From positions 140,378,818 through 140,442,817 of the forward strand of contig NC_071392.1 in the NCBI RefSeq assembly GCF_022682495.2: a stretch of DNA of 64,000 nucleotides, written 5' to 3'. This document shows positions 12,801 to 22,615 of the stretch, one piece after another. This DNA is from Desmodus rotundus (taxonomy: Eukaryota > Chordata > Mammalia > Chiroptera > Phyllostomidae). How positions within the stretch are numbered: position 1 is the first letter of the stretch; every line of letters begins with the position of its first letter. The notes below the pieces were generated by a model that made no database searches, was not told where the DNA came from, and saw nothing but the letters and a program-made list of their open reading frames with translations. Position numbers and translations under genes: made by a program.

Positions 12801-15800
12801 CCAATAAAATATCAGTAAGGAAAAAAAGCAAAGTATGGATTTATATGTATAACAGGAATTTTTTTATGAAACACTCAGTTGTGTGTGTGTGTAAAATCTC
12901 AAGTGTTCATAAAAGGTCTGGAAAAATACACACCAAACTGCTACTAGTAGACAGCTCTAGAGGAGAAGTTGGAATAGGAAACAAGAATCAAAAGAAACTT
13001 TTATTCTACCTATAATTTTTATTAGCTCTTTACAAAGGAAATCTAGTCCCGTTCTTTTTTTTTTTTTTTTTTTTATTCTCACCTAAGGACATTTTTTTTT
13101 CGTTGCTTTTTAGAAAGGAAGAGAGAGAAACATCGATAGGTTGCCTGTGTATGTACCCCAACTGGGGACTGGACCTGCAACCTGGATATGTGCCCTGACC
13201 GGGAATCAAACCTGTAACCTCCCAGCTATGGAACGATGCTCCAAGCAACTGAGCCACACCAGCCATGGCAGTCTTATTCTATGTTTTTAAATTAATTTTA
13301 AGATACAGCGGGAAAAGAGCAGGGGAGAGGAAGAGAGAAGATGACTTTCACTTTTTACTTTATACCTTTTGTATTGAGTTTTTTGGTTTTGGGGTTTTTT
13401 TTTCCTCCAATGAGCACATGTTATTTTGTGCCTTTTTAAAGGGAGATTGAAAAATAATTTAAAAAAAATGGAAGTGTCTTGATCAGGTTGGAACAATAGG
13501 GCAGGCCTGCAGTTCTGGCACCGATGAGGCCGCAGGGCTGAGGGGAGACTAAGAGCCTCCGCACTGTGTCCCTGCCTCACGCACACAGGAAAGGCGACAG
13601 GGCTGTGGTCACGAACCAGAAAGGAACATCCAGGAGCAAGTTTCTAGTCAAGGAATTTGGTGAGTGAGGAGTTGGCAACTCCAGGGAAGAGTTCCAGCCT
13701 GGAACCTGCCAGAAAGGACCTGGCGTCAGGAAGGTCAGGGCTGGCCTCGTGGTGGCAAAGGCGGGAAGAGAAGCACCAGACTTTGGATAACCACCCTCAG
13801 CTGGGAACAGTGCGAAGCTCCCGACACCTGCTGTGCTGCAGGGGAAGCTGGGTGGAGACAGGCGCAGAGGGTGGTTCAAGGCCACACAGTTCCCAAGGGA
13901 TACAGCACAACCATCACCAGTCCCCAGCTTGCGCTCCCCGTGGCCAACAGCCCTCTAAGGGGGCTGAGAAGGCACCCTGAGCACCCCCAGCCCGCTTTTC
14001 TGCTCCCCCATGCATGCCTCCTCTCAGCTTTTGGGATCCCCAGTGCAACGCTCCATGACTCCCCTTCCGTCGACCCCACCCGACCCAGAAGGTCCTCAAC
14101 TGTCAACTACAGGGACAAGGGGCGCTGGCCCAACCCTAGGAAAAAGTGGCTGGGGAACTCCGCTGTCCTCCTGTCTCCCAGGCCCCAACAGGCCCAGAGC
14201 TGGTTTGTCCAATGCAGGGTTTGCCAGCCCTGTAACTGCCTCCCTGAGAGGGAGGATGACAACTTTTGAGAATTCCTTTACACCAAACAGGATGGAAAGG
14301 GGGTTTGGTAAGTTCAAATCCTATCTCTGCTCCCAACCAGGTGACCATGAGAGACCTCACTTTCCTTGTGTCTCCCTCTGGAAATGCAGAGAGGACCAAC
14401 TAGAAACCAGGTAGCTCTCTGTAGATTTTGAAGCGCTGTCCCAACAGGAGGCTGAAGGGCTAGGAAGGGGACAGCTGGACAGGGGTTAGACCTCTCAGGG
14501 AAGAGCCAGATACATCTTGTTTTAACAGCAAAAGCTAGAAACTACCTAATGAAAAAGAAAATGAGCAAATACAATGGGGCAACTTCATGCTAGGGAATAC
14601 TCCACAGCCATAAAAAATGAATCAACCTTTAGTGACCCAGGGCTAGAAATATCAACATGATGAATCTCACAAATATATTAAAGCAAAACAAGTGAGTTTC
14701 AGAAAAAGACAGCATTTAAGTAACATTTTAAAACATACAAAACAATACTGCATGTTGCCTAGGGAGGCATATACTTATAATGAAACCGTGGAGAAACACA
14801 AGAGAATAACCGGTAAATTCAGGGCGGGAAGGGGATAAGCAGGGAGAAAGCTCAGGCACACACAAATGCGTCCTAGCGAGTGCCCAGGGATCGGCATGCC
14901 ACCCCCACATCCGAAAGATCCCTTCCTCTTTTCTAGAAGTCAATGTTGCTGTCCTCAGATCCTCTTCCCAGGGGCTGGAAGGGGACGTAGCACTTGCAGA
15001 GGCCGAAGTGGGGGTGTGGAGGGGCCCGGGCGCCTCAGCCTTCTGACGACGCTGGCCATGATGAAGGCAGAGGGCAATGGCCAGCGGACTGAGTCCTCTC
15101 CAGCGTGGGTGGAGACCAAACCAAAGGCCCCTGACTCATGGGACAGCCCCCCACGCCTGCCCTAAAAATACCGCCTATGGCCTCTGACTATGACTCCTTG
15201 GTGACAGGACTCCCACAGCACCCTCCTCCTGTTCTCCGCGCCCCCCCACATCCGTCTGCCTGGGTCCCCCAGTTCAGTTTGTAGGCGCTCAAGGACACAG
15301 CAAACAGCCTCGGGTGAGGTCCTTGGGAAGAGAAGAGCTCCCCAAGGGGGCAGACCTCAGACAAAGAGCCAGCTGCTCCTCAGGCCACTCACCCATTCCT
15401 ATCGGAAGAGTGACTATCCTGGGCCAGTCATGTGGAAAACACCAAGAACTCCCCGCAACCTGTCTCCAGGGGTTGGGGAGCTTCTCCCTGCCTCCCTGTG
15501 CCTTCTTTTTGGCAACTCTCCACAGGCCCCCACGTACCCTCCCTTCAAAGAGGGCCAGGGCAAGGAGGGGCAGCGGTGCAGCCTCTAGACGCAGGGAGGG
15601 TGGGCACAGAAAGGCCTGCCCCAGCAGGAAGAGCTCAGAAACTGCTGGGGGCCCAGTGGATGGCCTGCGGAGTTCTGAGAGCTGGAAGAGGACACCTGAG
15701 ACACCAGCAGGGCATCCCTTTATCCTGCAGCTGGCACACCAAAGCCAGCACAGCGGAGACCTGCCCAAGGCTGCACGAGACAGCAGTGATACAGAAAGGA

Positions 15801-18800
15801 GGCGAGCCGGGTCTTCGGGTGGCCAGTTGTGCCCTCTTTGCCACACCCTGCTGCCACCCTGCCTCTTTCCTTCCCTCCCTCCCCCAAAGTGGTCAGGTGA
15901 GCAATGAGGGAACAAAGAGGAGTAAGGAAGGACCTTCACAAAGCCCCCTCCCCTTTCCCCCCAAAGCAGGCCACCTGCAACAACACTGGGGGGCTGCCTG
16001 CCAAGCAGAGCGCTCCCTGGCTCAAGTGGAAGCTGGAGGATCACCTGCTGGGGTGCTGGGCGCTGTTGAGGGCGCAGTTGAGCCAAATGTCTTCTGAGCC
16101 CTGTACACATTAGATAAGCTTCCACTATTCCCACCAGAGACAGAAAGGTGCCTGAGACAAAGCAAAGGACGACCCAGCCAGAGAAGACCCAGCACAGTCC
16201 ACAGGTGGCAGAAGGTCAAAGGCACATCATCCTGAAGCACGGAAAAACGGACCACCTTCATCTTCCCCAACTGAAACCCCTTCCATATCCGTATTATCAT
16301 CAACAAGGTCAGCAGCGGGTATTTACTGATGGCTTAGCCTGCATCTGCCCTGTGCTGAGTGCTGGACACGCGCTGTCTCTTTCCTTCGCACCGCTCTAGG
16401 AGGAGGCACTGTGGGCACAGAATCCCACGGATGACGAGGCAGAGGCAGTGCCCACCCAGGTGTGCCAAACTAGCAGGGCTGTCCAACCTGTGGCCCAACA
16501 CAAAATAGTAAATTTACTTAAAACATTATGAGGTGTTTTTGTAATTACGTGTCACGATGCATTTAGTATGTGCTGTAAGACAGCTCTTCTTCAGCATGGC
16601 GCAGAGATGCCAAAAGGTCGGACACCCCTGCGAGTCTAAAGCATGCGGTCCGCACCAGGGGTTCTTGAAGAGCCACCCAGAGCAGAAGCAGCGCCACCAG
16701 TGTCCTCTGGGTCAGACGTCACGGGGTGCAACCCACCTAACAAGCCACCCAAGTGAGTCTGATGCCTGCGTAAGTTCGCCAACTCAGTGCTCTGATGACT
16801 TCCCAGGGCTGCCCACCAGGAAAAACTGACACGTGTCTCTGCCTGGAAGTCAAGACCACGGGGCTTTTCCTACTCCAGCTCCTGGGCAGCTCCCCCAAAC
16901 CAGCAGGGCCTTACCCCAAATCCACAGCCCAGGCCCTACTCTGCACCTCATCCTCTTCCTAGGGCCTGGCCTTGGAGTCATCTCCCTCCAGAAGTCCCCT
17001 GCCTACCTGGTGCCCCCAAACTGCCTTGCACCCCAGTCAGACTTCCTGCCGGGCACTTGCTGGCACACGGTGGCTTCCAGACAGCGCTCAGAGCACATTT
17101 CTCCCCGTCCCACTCCCAGTCCCTCAAGGGCAGAGCCAACTCCTTATGCTCCTGAGCATCACACCACTTTCACGACACCAGGCGGGAGGGCCACCAGGAG
17201 GTGTTCGAGGGCTGTCGGAAGGAAAAAATGCCTTGGGCAGCAAGGTCTGGTTCTCACCCTGACTCTGCCACCACCTCCCCAGGACAAGTGCCTTCCCATC
17301 TCTAGGCCTCAGTTTCCTCATCTGGGAAACGCACCATTATTCTAGTTTCTTCAATTCTACTCACCCACTGAACAAAGCCGGGGGAGCCTTACCCTAGACA
17401 CTGTCATCTAGTGTCAGGGATGCACATGGGAAACTGAAGAGGCCCCTCCTCCCACCCTTCTATACTAGGAAAAGAGGAAGGCAACAGACAAGTAAACACT
17501 GCAATTACTACATGCCAGACGCCAAGTTCTACACATATATGTTCTCACTCACAAATAAACAAGATTATTGCAGAGCATGACAAATGTGCGAAAAGAAATA
17601 CAATAGTTTTATGACAGAAAGTGAAAAAAGGGACTACTTTGCATAAAAAGGTCAGGGAAGGCCCCTCCAAGGAGGTGACATTTGAGCTGAGACTTGACAG
17701 ACAGGGAAGAACCAGCCGTGGAAAGAGCTGAGGAATGGTGTTCCAGGCAGAGGGAACAGCACATAAAAAAGCCTCACGGAAAGAATAAGCTTGGCAGGGA
17801 AGAAAAGCAGGTGCCACGGCTATACCACAGTGAGTGCAGAAGTAAGGGAGCACCAGTGGTACCCAGACAGGGAGGCGGGCAGACAGCCTCTCACAGTGCT
17901 AAGGTGCTCAAATCGGTTCGGCCTGACCCAACCCAGTACATCCGGCCGAGTCACAAGCAACACTGGGGGTAAGGGTGTGAGTCAGGCCCCACGGCTTCCT
18001 GAGGCCCCAAGACCTGTTGTGGGCATAGCGGCAGGCACCAACCCTTGGCATGACTGCCGTGCCATACCCACAGGACACCCACAGGTGGGAGGAAACAGGG
18101 TCACCTAAGCTTATAAAACTCAGGACACTCATGGCTGCAGCTTCCAGAGGGACCTGATCAAGTGCTTCCATGAAGCACCAGTCCCAGATCACATTATTTT
18201 CCTGGGACACAGCCAGGGCAGGAGCCGTGGTCAGTGGAAAGGAAATAGGATCCAGGTTCAAAGCTTACTAGTTTGGGGCAAGTCTTAACCTTTTGGGGCC
18301 TCAGTTTCCTCATCTGAAAACTGAGGCTACTAATAGTGCTGATCTCCTAGGGCTGCTGAAAAGATTAAACGAGACGCTGAATGTGAAGCAGCAACCATGC
18401 GTGGCACACAGTGAGTGCTCACAAATGTAAGCTGTTATTACCATTACCGGGTTTTTGCTGCTTCATTTCCCTCTGCTGTAACACAGGGAGGTTGATACAA
18501 CATCACAGCATTGCTATGAGTTTGTGCTAAAAAATGTGCCATCTTACAATGCAATACCCATTGTCAGGAATGAAAAAAAAATTGAGTCTCCTTTCCCGAT
18601 CTCTCATCAGATGCCGAATTCCCCTCTACCATACCTCACTGTTTGGAAAGTGAGTAAGTGCCGCTTAAATTCCACTCTGACTATACTGTGAAGTAAAAAT
18701 GATGCGTTAGGAATCCACAGATTCCCCTGCCCCGTCATTCCGCAAGGGGGTGGGAATGGATGTTGCTGATTCTTCTGCATCATCCACGAAAGTCCCGCCT

Positions 18801-19668
18801 CCCCCTCCCCCCCCACCCCCCGGAAGCAAAACACAATCTGTCAGTCACACAAAATTCCCACCCACTCGCATACACACAATTAGTGAATGTAAAATGCCTT
18901 CGCTTCCATACACATCACCGCATGCAAACAAATGTTCTGGAGTGTAAAAGTCACCCACACCTAGAAACGCCACACCCAAAATCACTCCCAGAAACTCACT
19001 ACAGCTACCCTGCACACGCACACAAATGCTGTCTCCCACACTGTGCAAACAGGCTCAGCAGAGCAAGGGCTCTGGGGCCAAACGCCAGCTTCCGAATCCT
19101 GACTTTGCAACTCCTAGCTGCGCGACCCCAGTGTCCAAGTGCCTCGGTTGAAAACAAAATAGGAATAATAATACTGATTTTGAAGATGGATGTGACGATT
19201 AAATGAATTTAATGCATGTAAAAGGTTTAGATCAAGCGCTCGGAAAGCGTCCAATGATAGTTAGTATTTTCCTCTTCATTACCTGTGCACACGGCTTCCA
19301 AAACTGGTCTTCCACTCTGTAAACAGACTCAGGCCCGCACACTCCCTCCACCCGGATGGTGCACGCCGCCCACAAGCTCTGCACTCGCCTGCGCTCCCGT
19401 TTCTAGGCGCGCTTACCTACGCAGTGCGCACGCGCACCCACCACCCGCCGCGCGAGGCAGGGTTTCCCCACAGTGCTGGATCCCCCCACCCCATGCGTCC
19501 CCAAGCTGTCCCGGGAAGTGCCGGGCACCCGGAGACCTCATGCGCCGGAGCCCAGGCCACAGGCCGGGCCTGGCCTCGCACTCCTTGTCCAGTCACTGCT
19601 GAGGCTCTGAACTGCCTGGCCCTAGACTCCCTCCCTCCCACTCCATCCACAGTCCCGGCCTGCTTACC
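744..19668 (-). CDS. TNIP1: TNIP1 (ABIN1), 5' part of gene: untranslated exon 1 and coding exons 2-5
   Basis: TNIP1 is a cytosolic adaptor that binds linear/K63 ubiquitin and A20 (TNFAIP3), restrains NF-kB and cell-death signalling, and is an autophagy substrate. In this window four coding exons join in frame (phases 0-1, 1-1, 1-0, 0-0) and give codons 1 to about 147. The start reads MEGRGPYRIYDPGG, followed by a charged helical stretch (KENSRLKEKMQ-like), then ELLEESQMEA and KDNELLPPPSP, then a proline-rich segment with DKPEPVQKPPSS, then SSEFEVV. These agree with the N-terminal region of mammalian TNIP1 as I remember it. The ubiquitin-binding (UBAN) and A20-binding regions are encoded left of the window. 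The span given runs from the last visible coding exon to the donor of the main untranslated first exon. Identification is secure; the 5' end is less so. Confidence 0.95.
2318..2403 (-). CDS. TNIP1: TNIP1 coding exon 4 (codons 91-119)
   Basis: 86 bp between acceptor TCTCTAG and donor GTAAGT; it enters in phase 1 and leaves in phase 0. It encodes KDANVPAPPADPAHPSDKP followed by EPVQKPPSS, a flexible proline-rich linker between the first coiled coil and the FEVV motif. The DKP-PVQKPPSS core matches TNIP1; the alanine/proline part before it is more variable than flanking exons, as expected for a disordered linker. Confidence 0.92.
2690..2830 (-). repeat. MIR fragment
   Basis: ATTACATTATCTCAGCCAAT, AAGGAAACTGAGGCAT and CACACAGCCAGCA follow antisense MIR order. 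Confidence 0.55.
3733..3867 (-). CDS. TNIP1: TNIP1 coding exon 3 (codons 46-91)
   Basis: 135 bp, phase 1 at both ends, acceptor TTTCCAG and donor GTCCAA (a weaker donor than its neighbours). It encodes a coiled-coil stretch starting ELLEESQMEASRLRQ and ending KDNELL, then PPPSP and SFDHLPELTG. FDHL at residues 83-86 occupies the first reported LIR motif of TNIP1 (FDPL in human) and keeps the aromatic-x-x-aliphatic pattern. Confidence 0.94.
5053..5224 (-). CDS. TNIP1: TNIP1 exon 2 with start codon (CDS 5053-5188)
   Basis: The exon begins after acceptor TGTCCTTACAG (AG at 5226-5225) with 36 nt of 5' UTR, then ATG at 5188. Codons 1-45 read MEGRGPYRIYDPGGGVPPG, then AFERLVEENSRLKEKMQGI-KML, ending at donor GTAAAG in phase 1. 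The start is chosen because it matches the conserved TNIP1 N terminus and no upstream ATG occurs in this exon. Context is moderate (C at -3, G at +4). The charged heptad-like C-terminal half starts the first coiled coil. Confidence 0.95.
6247..6454 (+). mobile_element. Ves-type bat SINE (complete)
   Basis: Begins CCCTGGCTGGTGTGGCTCAG, carries tRNA-like A/B box sequence (GGTTCGATTCCCAGTCAGG), a TTTCTTTCCCTCTCTCCC tract and an A-rich tail with AATAAA. A 14-bp target-site duplication with one mismatch flanks it (6233-6246, AAAATGGCTATGGA; 6455-6468). This is the main lineage marker for a bat genome. Confidence 0.9.
6840..7045 (-). repeat. MIR fragment
   Basis: CTTGCCAGGCACTCGCTTTA, CATTACCTCAGG, ATTATCTTTATTTTATAAGG and GAGGCTCAGTGAGG follow antisense MIR order. 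Confidence 0.6.
8460..8469 (+). promoter_or_regulatory. kB-type motif in TNIP1 intron 1
   Basis: GGGAATTTCC matches the kB consensus exactly. A single intronic motif; function is inferred only. Confidence 0.25.
12655..13000 (+). repeat. L1 3'-end fragment
   Basis: AATGTCCATCAAGAGGGGAC, AATTATGGGGCACTTATTCG and TGGAATACTACACACCCATC are in L1 order. Lies in TNIP1 intron 1. Confidence 0.6.
13056..13266 (-). mobile_element. Ves-type bat SINE, antisense
   Basis: Starts on the plus strand with a 20-T run (tail) and ends GAGCCACACCAGCCATGG, the complement of the SINE head. It contains GTGCCCTGACCGGGAATC (B-box region). It is more diverged than the copy at 6247. Lies in TNIP1 intron 1. Confidence 0.85.
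14520..14860 (+). repeat. L1 3'-end fragment
   Basis: GGGAATACTCCACAGCCATA, AAAATGAATCAACC and ATCAACATGATGAATCTCAC follow L1 order. Lies in TNIP1 intron 1. Confidence 0.55.
16474..16630. mobile_element. Short hAT-like DNA transposon with terminal inverted repeats
   Basis: The left end reads CAGGGCTGTCCAACCT and the right end, reverse-complemented, CAGGGGTGTCCGACCT: 16-bp inverted repeats with two mismatches. The 157-bp element is AT-rich inside with no coding capacity, so it is non-autonomous. The CAGGG(C/G)TGTCCAACC ends resemble mammalian hAT-family MITEs. No clean 8-bp target duplication was found. Confidence 0.7.
18245..18445 (+). repeat. MIR element
   Basis: GGGGCCTCAGTTTCCTCATC, then AGATTAAACGAGACGCTGAA and GGCACACAGTGAGTGCTCAC match sense MIR. 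Confidence 0.65.
19060..19265 (+). repeat. MIR element at edge of TNIP1 promoter
   Basis: GCAAGGGCTCTGGGGCCAAA, GGAATAATAATACTGA and GACGATTAAATGAATTTAAT match sense MIR; it abuts the CpG-rich region. Confidence 0.55.
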
Positions 19669-19840
19669 TGAGGATGAGGGCCTTGAGGGACAGCGCCCCA
19701 CTCTCCCCGTCCAGCCCCAGGTCCAGGGACAGGGTAACAGCCAGACCAGGCTCCGGCGCCGCAGCACACCCCCACCTCCTCCAGGAAAGGGGCTGGGACG
19801 AGGAAGTGCTCGGGGGCCGGGGGGCCGGGCTGCCCCACCC
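19668..19840 (-). other. TNIP1: TNIP1 untranslated first exon (5' end approximate)
   Basis: A strong donor (CAG|GTAAGC) sits at 19668/19667 inside GC-rich, CpG-rich DNA about 14.4 kb upstream of the start-codon exon. This is the geometry expected for the noncoding TNIP1 first exon. The donor is seen; the transcription start is inferred to lie roughly 100-200 bp upstream, next to the CCAAT boxes and kB site, and there is no TATA box. The exon sequence has no conserved coding content. Confidence 0.6.
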
Positions 19841-19842
19841 CT

Positions 19843-19854
19843 GGGAAAGTCCCC
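19843..19854 (-). promoter_or_regulatory. NF-kB site in TNIP1 promoter
   Basis: The minus strand reads GGGGACTTTCCC, a full match to the GGGRNWYYCC consensus. It lies about 175 bp upstream of the exon 1 donor. TNIP1 is a known NF-kB-induced feedback inhibitor, so the position makes sense. Binding itself is inferred. Confidence 0.6.
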
Positions 19855-19875
19855 GGAGATTGACAGGCCGATCGA

Positions 19876-19916
19876 CCAATCGCACCGCATTGTCTGGGCG
19901 GGGCCCCGCGGCCAAT
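19876..19916 (-). promoter_or_regulatory. Paired CCAAT boxes with GC box
   Basis: Two CCAAT motifs (19876-19880 and 19912-19916, ATTGG on the gene strand) are spaced 36 bp apart with a GGGCGGGGCC Sp1-type box between them at 19896-19905. This is a common arrangement for NF-Y/Sp1-driven TATA-less promoters and places the TNIP1 start just downstream. Confidence 0.5.
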
Positions 19917-20274
19917 GGGGTGGGACCCAGCGAGGTAAACAACCCGAACGCCACCGAGCGGCCCCGAGTATCCAGTTCCACTGGCCTGTGAGTTCCCCAG
20001 GTCTGGGCAGCGCCTGACCTCACTCCCCGCCCCGGAAGCCTCGGGCTGTGGAATGAGGCTACGGCCACTTTGAAAGCCCAAACGTGGAGATGAGCCGCGG
20101 GGACCACCGTACAACTTCCTGTGCAGTGGACACTGGGGAGGGAGCTTGCCAAAAGGCACGTAAGCCTTTGGAGCTAAGCCGGCGCTAAAGCTCAAGGCCG
20201 CAGAGTTCTGTGCAGGACGCTCCCGGACCTCTTAGCAGAGCTCACAGGAATTCCGAGCTGAAAGGACCGTTCAG

Positions 20275-20515
20275 GACTCTTACTGTTACTGCTAACATTT
20301 ACTCCTGCTTCAGACATTGTAAGCACTTTGCATGCATTACTTTAATTTGCACAGCCACCCTAGTGAGATGGGTTTTGTCCCCTGCCCCACCGTTTTTGTT
20401 TTCGTTTTTTTTATCATAAACATGCGAAGCACAGAGAGGTTTGATGACTTCAGTGTCTGAACCAAGATTCAAACCCAGATGGACAAATCCAGAGTCAGCT
20501 TCCTGCCCTGCCGAC
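20275..20515 (-). repeat. MIR element
   Basis: AAGCACTTTGCATGCATTAC, CACAGCCACCCTAGTGAGAT and AGCACAGAGAGGTTTGATGA match antisense MIR. Confidence 0.6.
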
Positions 20516-20554
20516 CTAGTACACCTTAGGTGGGCCAATCATCCAACACTCTGT

Positions 20555-20564
20555 GGGACTTCCC
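20555..20564 (+). promoter_or_regulatory. Second kB-like motif upstream of TNIP1 promoter
   Basis: GGGACTTCCC fits the GGGRNWYYCC consensus and lies roughly 0.7 kb upstream of the inferred start. A 10-mer of this degeneracy can occur by chance, so functional confidence is low. Confidence 0.3.
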
Positions 20565-22404
20565 AGATCCACAAGGAGCGGTAACTTGGTTTAAGGTTGG
20601 AAACACTTTTTTCCCCTCTTTTTAAGATCATCATTTTATTTTAAAGAGGATAAGTTTTAACATTAGGAAGGATTTGAGGAGTTATTTCACACAGTCCCTC
20701 ATTTTATAAAAGGGGAGCTCTGTCAATCAACTGTGATTGTGTGCAAACACACACAGAGACACACGTACCCAAGTACATGCCTGATCCAAGCTCTCTCTTT
20801 TCAGACTTTATGACATCCCGGATGCCGTCAGTCACTTCAAGGGTGTCATCAAATTCTCAAAACAATATTAATACTAGTCCATTTTAATTATGAAAATAAG
20901 TACACATGTACCCAGATTTGGAAGAAAGGAAGGGAGGAAGGGATGCAAACACCAAAGCACCACTGAATGTCACCAGAGGGATGGAATAGGGGGATTAGAA
21001 TCTATATGGTGCCTTCAGGCATCACCTCTACCCATGGGGTCCCCCCAAACCGGTTTACTTCCTGTTCTTCATCTGTGCCTCCCAAATGGCCTCCTCTTAG
21101 AATGCTCTCTTCCTAATCCCAACCCAAGTCTTCTCGTGAACACTGAAATTTACTTAAAAAAAATGAAGTGTCTCCAACTATTTGCATTCTGTTTCCAAAC
21201 TATTTCAGCTGTTTTTGTAAAATGCCTGGCTGACCTTAAGAGTTAGGAAAATAAGTTCATTCTCCAAAATGCCAGATGACGCCTAGGTGGGTTTTTTTTT
21301 TTTAATGCTCTAGTATGACATAAAAAGGTCACACAGTCATCTTTTTGCCCGATTTCCTAGTTTTGGGTAATTTTTCATAACAATTGCAATGTGTGAGAAA
21401 ACTCCTCTTCGAAGTCATGACCACACCCACCCCTTCCATCCTTTTAAGTCTTTGACTTCAGAACATCCCACCATGTCGGAGGCCCTGGAGACCACTGATC
21501 ACAGCCCCTTACGTGACAGCTCGGTCAATGGAGGCCTCAGTGTGATAAAGGACTTGTTCAAGGCCACACATGTTGAGTGATGCAACCAGGGCTGGAACTC
21601 AGGACCTGGGCTCCCAGGCGTGTGTGCACTTTGTACTCCATCATGTCGTCTTTACAATACCCTAATTTTCTTATTTGTTACAGAGACTCAGCGCCCATGA
21701 ACATAGGCTATGAATTTAATTAATGGGGTTCTAACCCCTACTCGATCAATTACCACCTGGGTGGCCTTTCTAATCCTCAGTCCCTCTCTGAATGTGGGGC
21801 TACTAATTGTACCTACCCCTCAGGTGATCATGAGGATAAATGAGATAATGCAAGTAAAGCCCTAAGCCTGGCATATAGAAGGCATTTGAGAGATGATAGT
21901 GGTGTGGAGACGTGGACTGCATGCATTGGGTAGAACATCACCATTAAACCCAGAGATACAGCCTTCCCAGGTTATATCTCACCATCCACATCCACTGTGG
22001 GACCCTGGACTGGGGGCCTGGCAGGGTGGGAAACAGGTCCTGTCACCACCTGCTCCCCCTGGACCTGGATGATTTCCAAGCCAGGAAGCAGGGCCTGATA
22101 CTAGGAGCTGAGTGACTCAGGCAGGTGAGAACCTCTTGTTCTTCCAGAGTGAAAACAAGCACCTGTGCAAAGCCCCACCTGGGAGGACAATCAAAAAGTC
22201 CTGGGTTTTGTTTTGTTTTCATTTAAAGCACACAACTTCCCAATCTCCTTTCTGCCACTCTCTCCGCCACCTCCGCCAAGATAGCTCCAGAGGCAGACCT
22301 AAGTCCACATTTGAGGAAAATAAAAAACATACCCCCAAACCCACCTACAACTGATTGAGCTCTAAATCAAATAACTAAAGAGGAATGGAGGCTACATATT
22401 AAAA

Positions 22405-22615
22405 GAACATTGACAGGTAACATTTGTGGAGTGTTTGCTGTGTGGTAGGCCTACACTTTGGCATCACGTGTCTGCCAACCACTCTCTAAGAAGGTCAGGA
22501 CCATTACCATCCCCATTTCTCAGATGAAACTGGGGCTTGGAGCTGTTAGATGACTCGGGCAAGGTCTCGCACAGCAACAGGTAACTGGAGCAGGAAGAGC
22601 CAGGCTCTTAAGCTC
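22405..22615 (-). repeat. MIR element
   Basis: Ordered antisense MIR text: AACATTTGTGGAGTGTTTGC, CCATCCCCATTTCTCAGATG and AGATGACTCGGGCAAGG. Confidence 0.6.

Larger units (their letters stand above)
5225..19667. other. TNIP1 intron 1 (14.4 kb)
   Basis: Holds two Ves SINEs, L1 tails (12655, 14520), MIR fragments (6840; also about 9490-9650, 10225-10370, 11545-11765, 17230-17340, 18245), an L2 scrap near 7865-7990 and the hAT element at 16474. An AP-1 site (TGACTCA, 15132-15138) sits 24 bp from a MEF2-like CTAAAAATA (15162-15170). No exon-like block with conserved coding was recognised; long chance frames here have no family resemblance. Confidence 0.6.
19330..20120. promoter_or_regulatory. 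TNIP1: CpG-rich TNIP1 promoter region
   Basis: This stretch is markedly GC-rich with many CpGs compared with the AT-richer flanks. It holds the exon 1 donor at 19668, a second donor-like site at 19416, a GC box at 19896-19905, CCAAT boxes at 19876-19880 and 19912-19916 and a kB site at 19843-19854. No TATA box is visible, which fits a broad CpG-island promoter. Confidence 0.65.

Noticed and set aside
15289..16134. 281-codon open frame on the minus strand
   Set aside because: Opposing long frames overlap it on the other strand; the product has no recognisable domain and runs through pyrimidine-rich repeats. Chance frame in GC-rich sequence.
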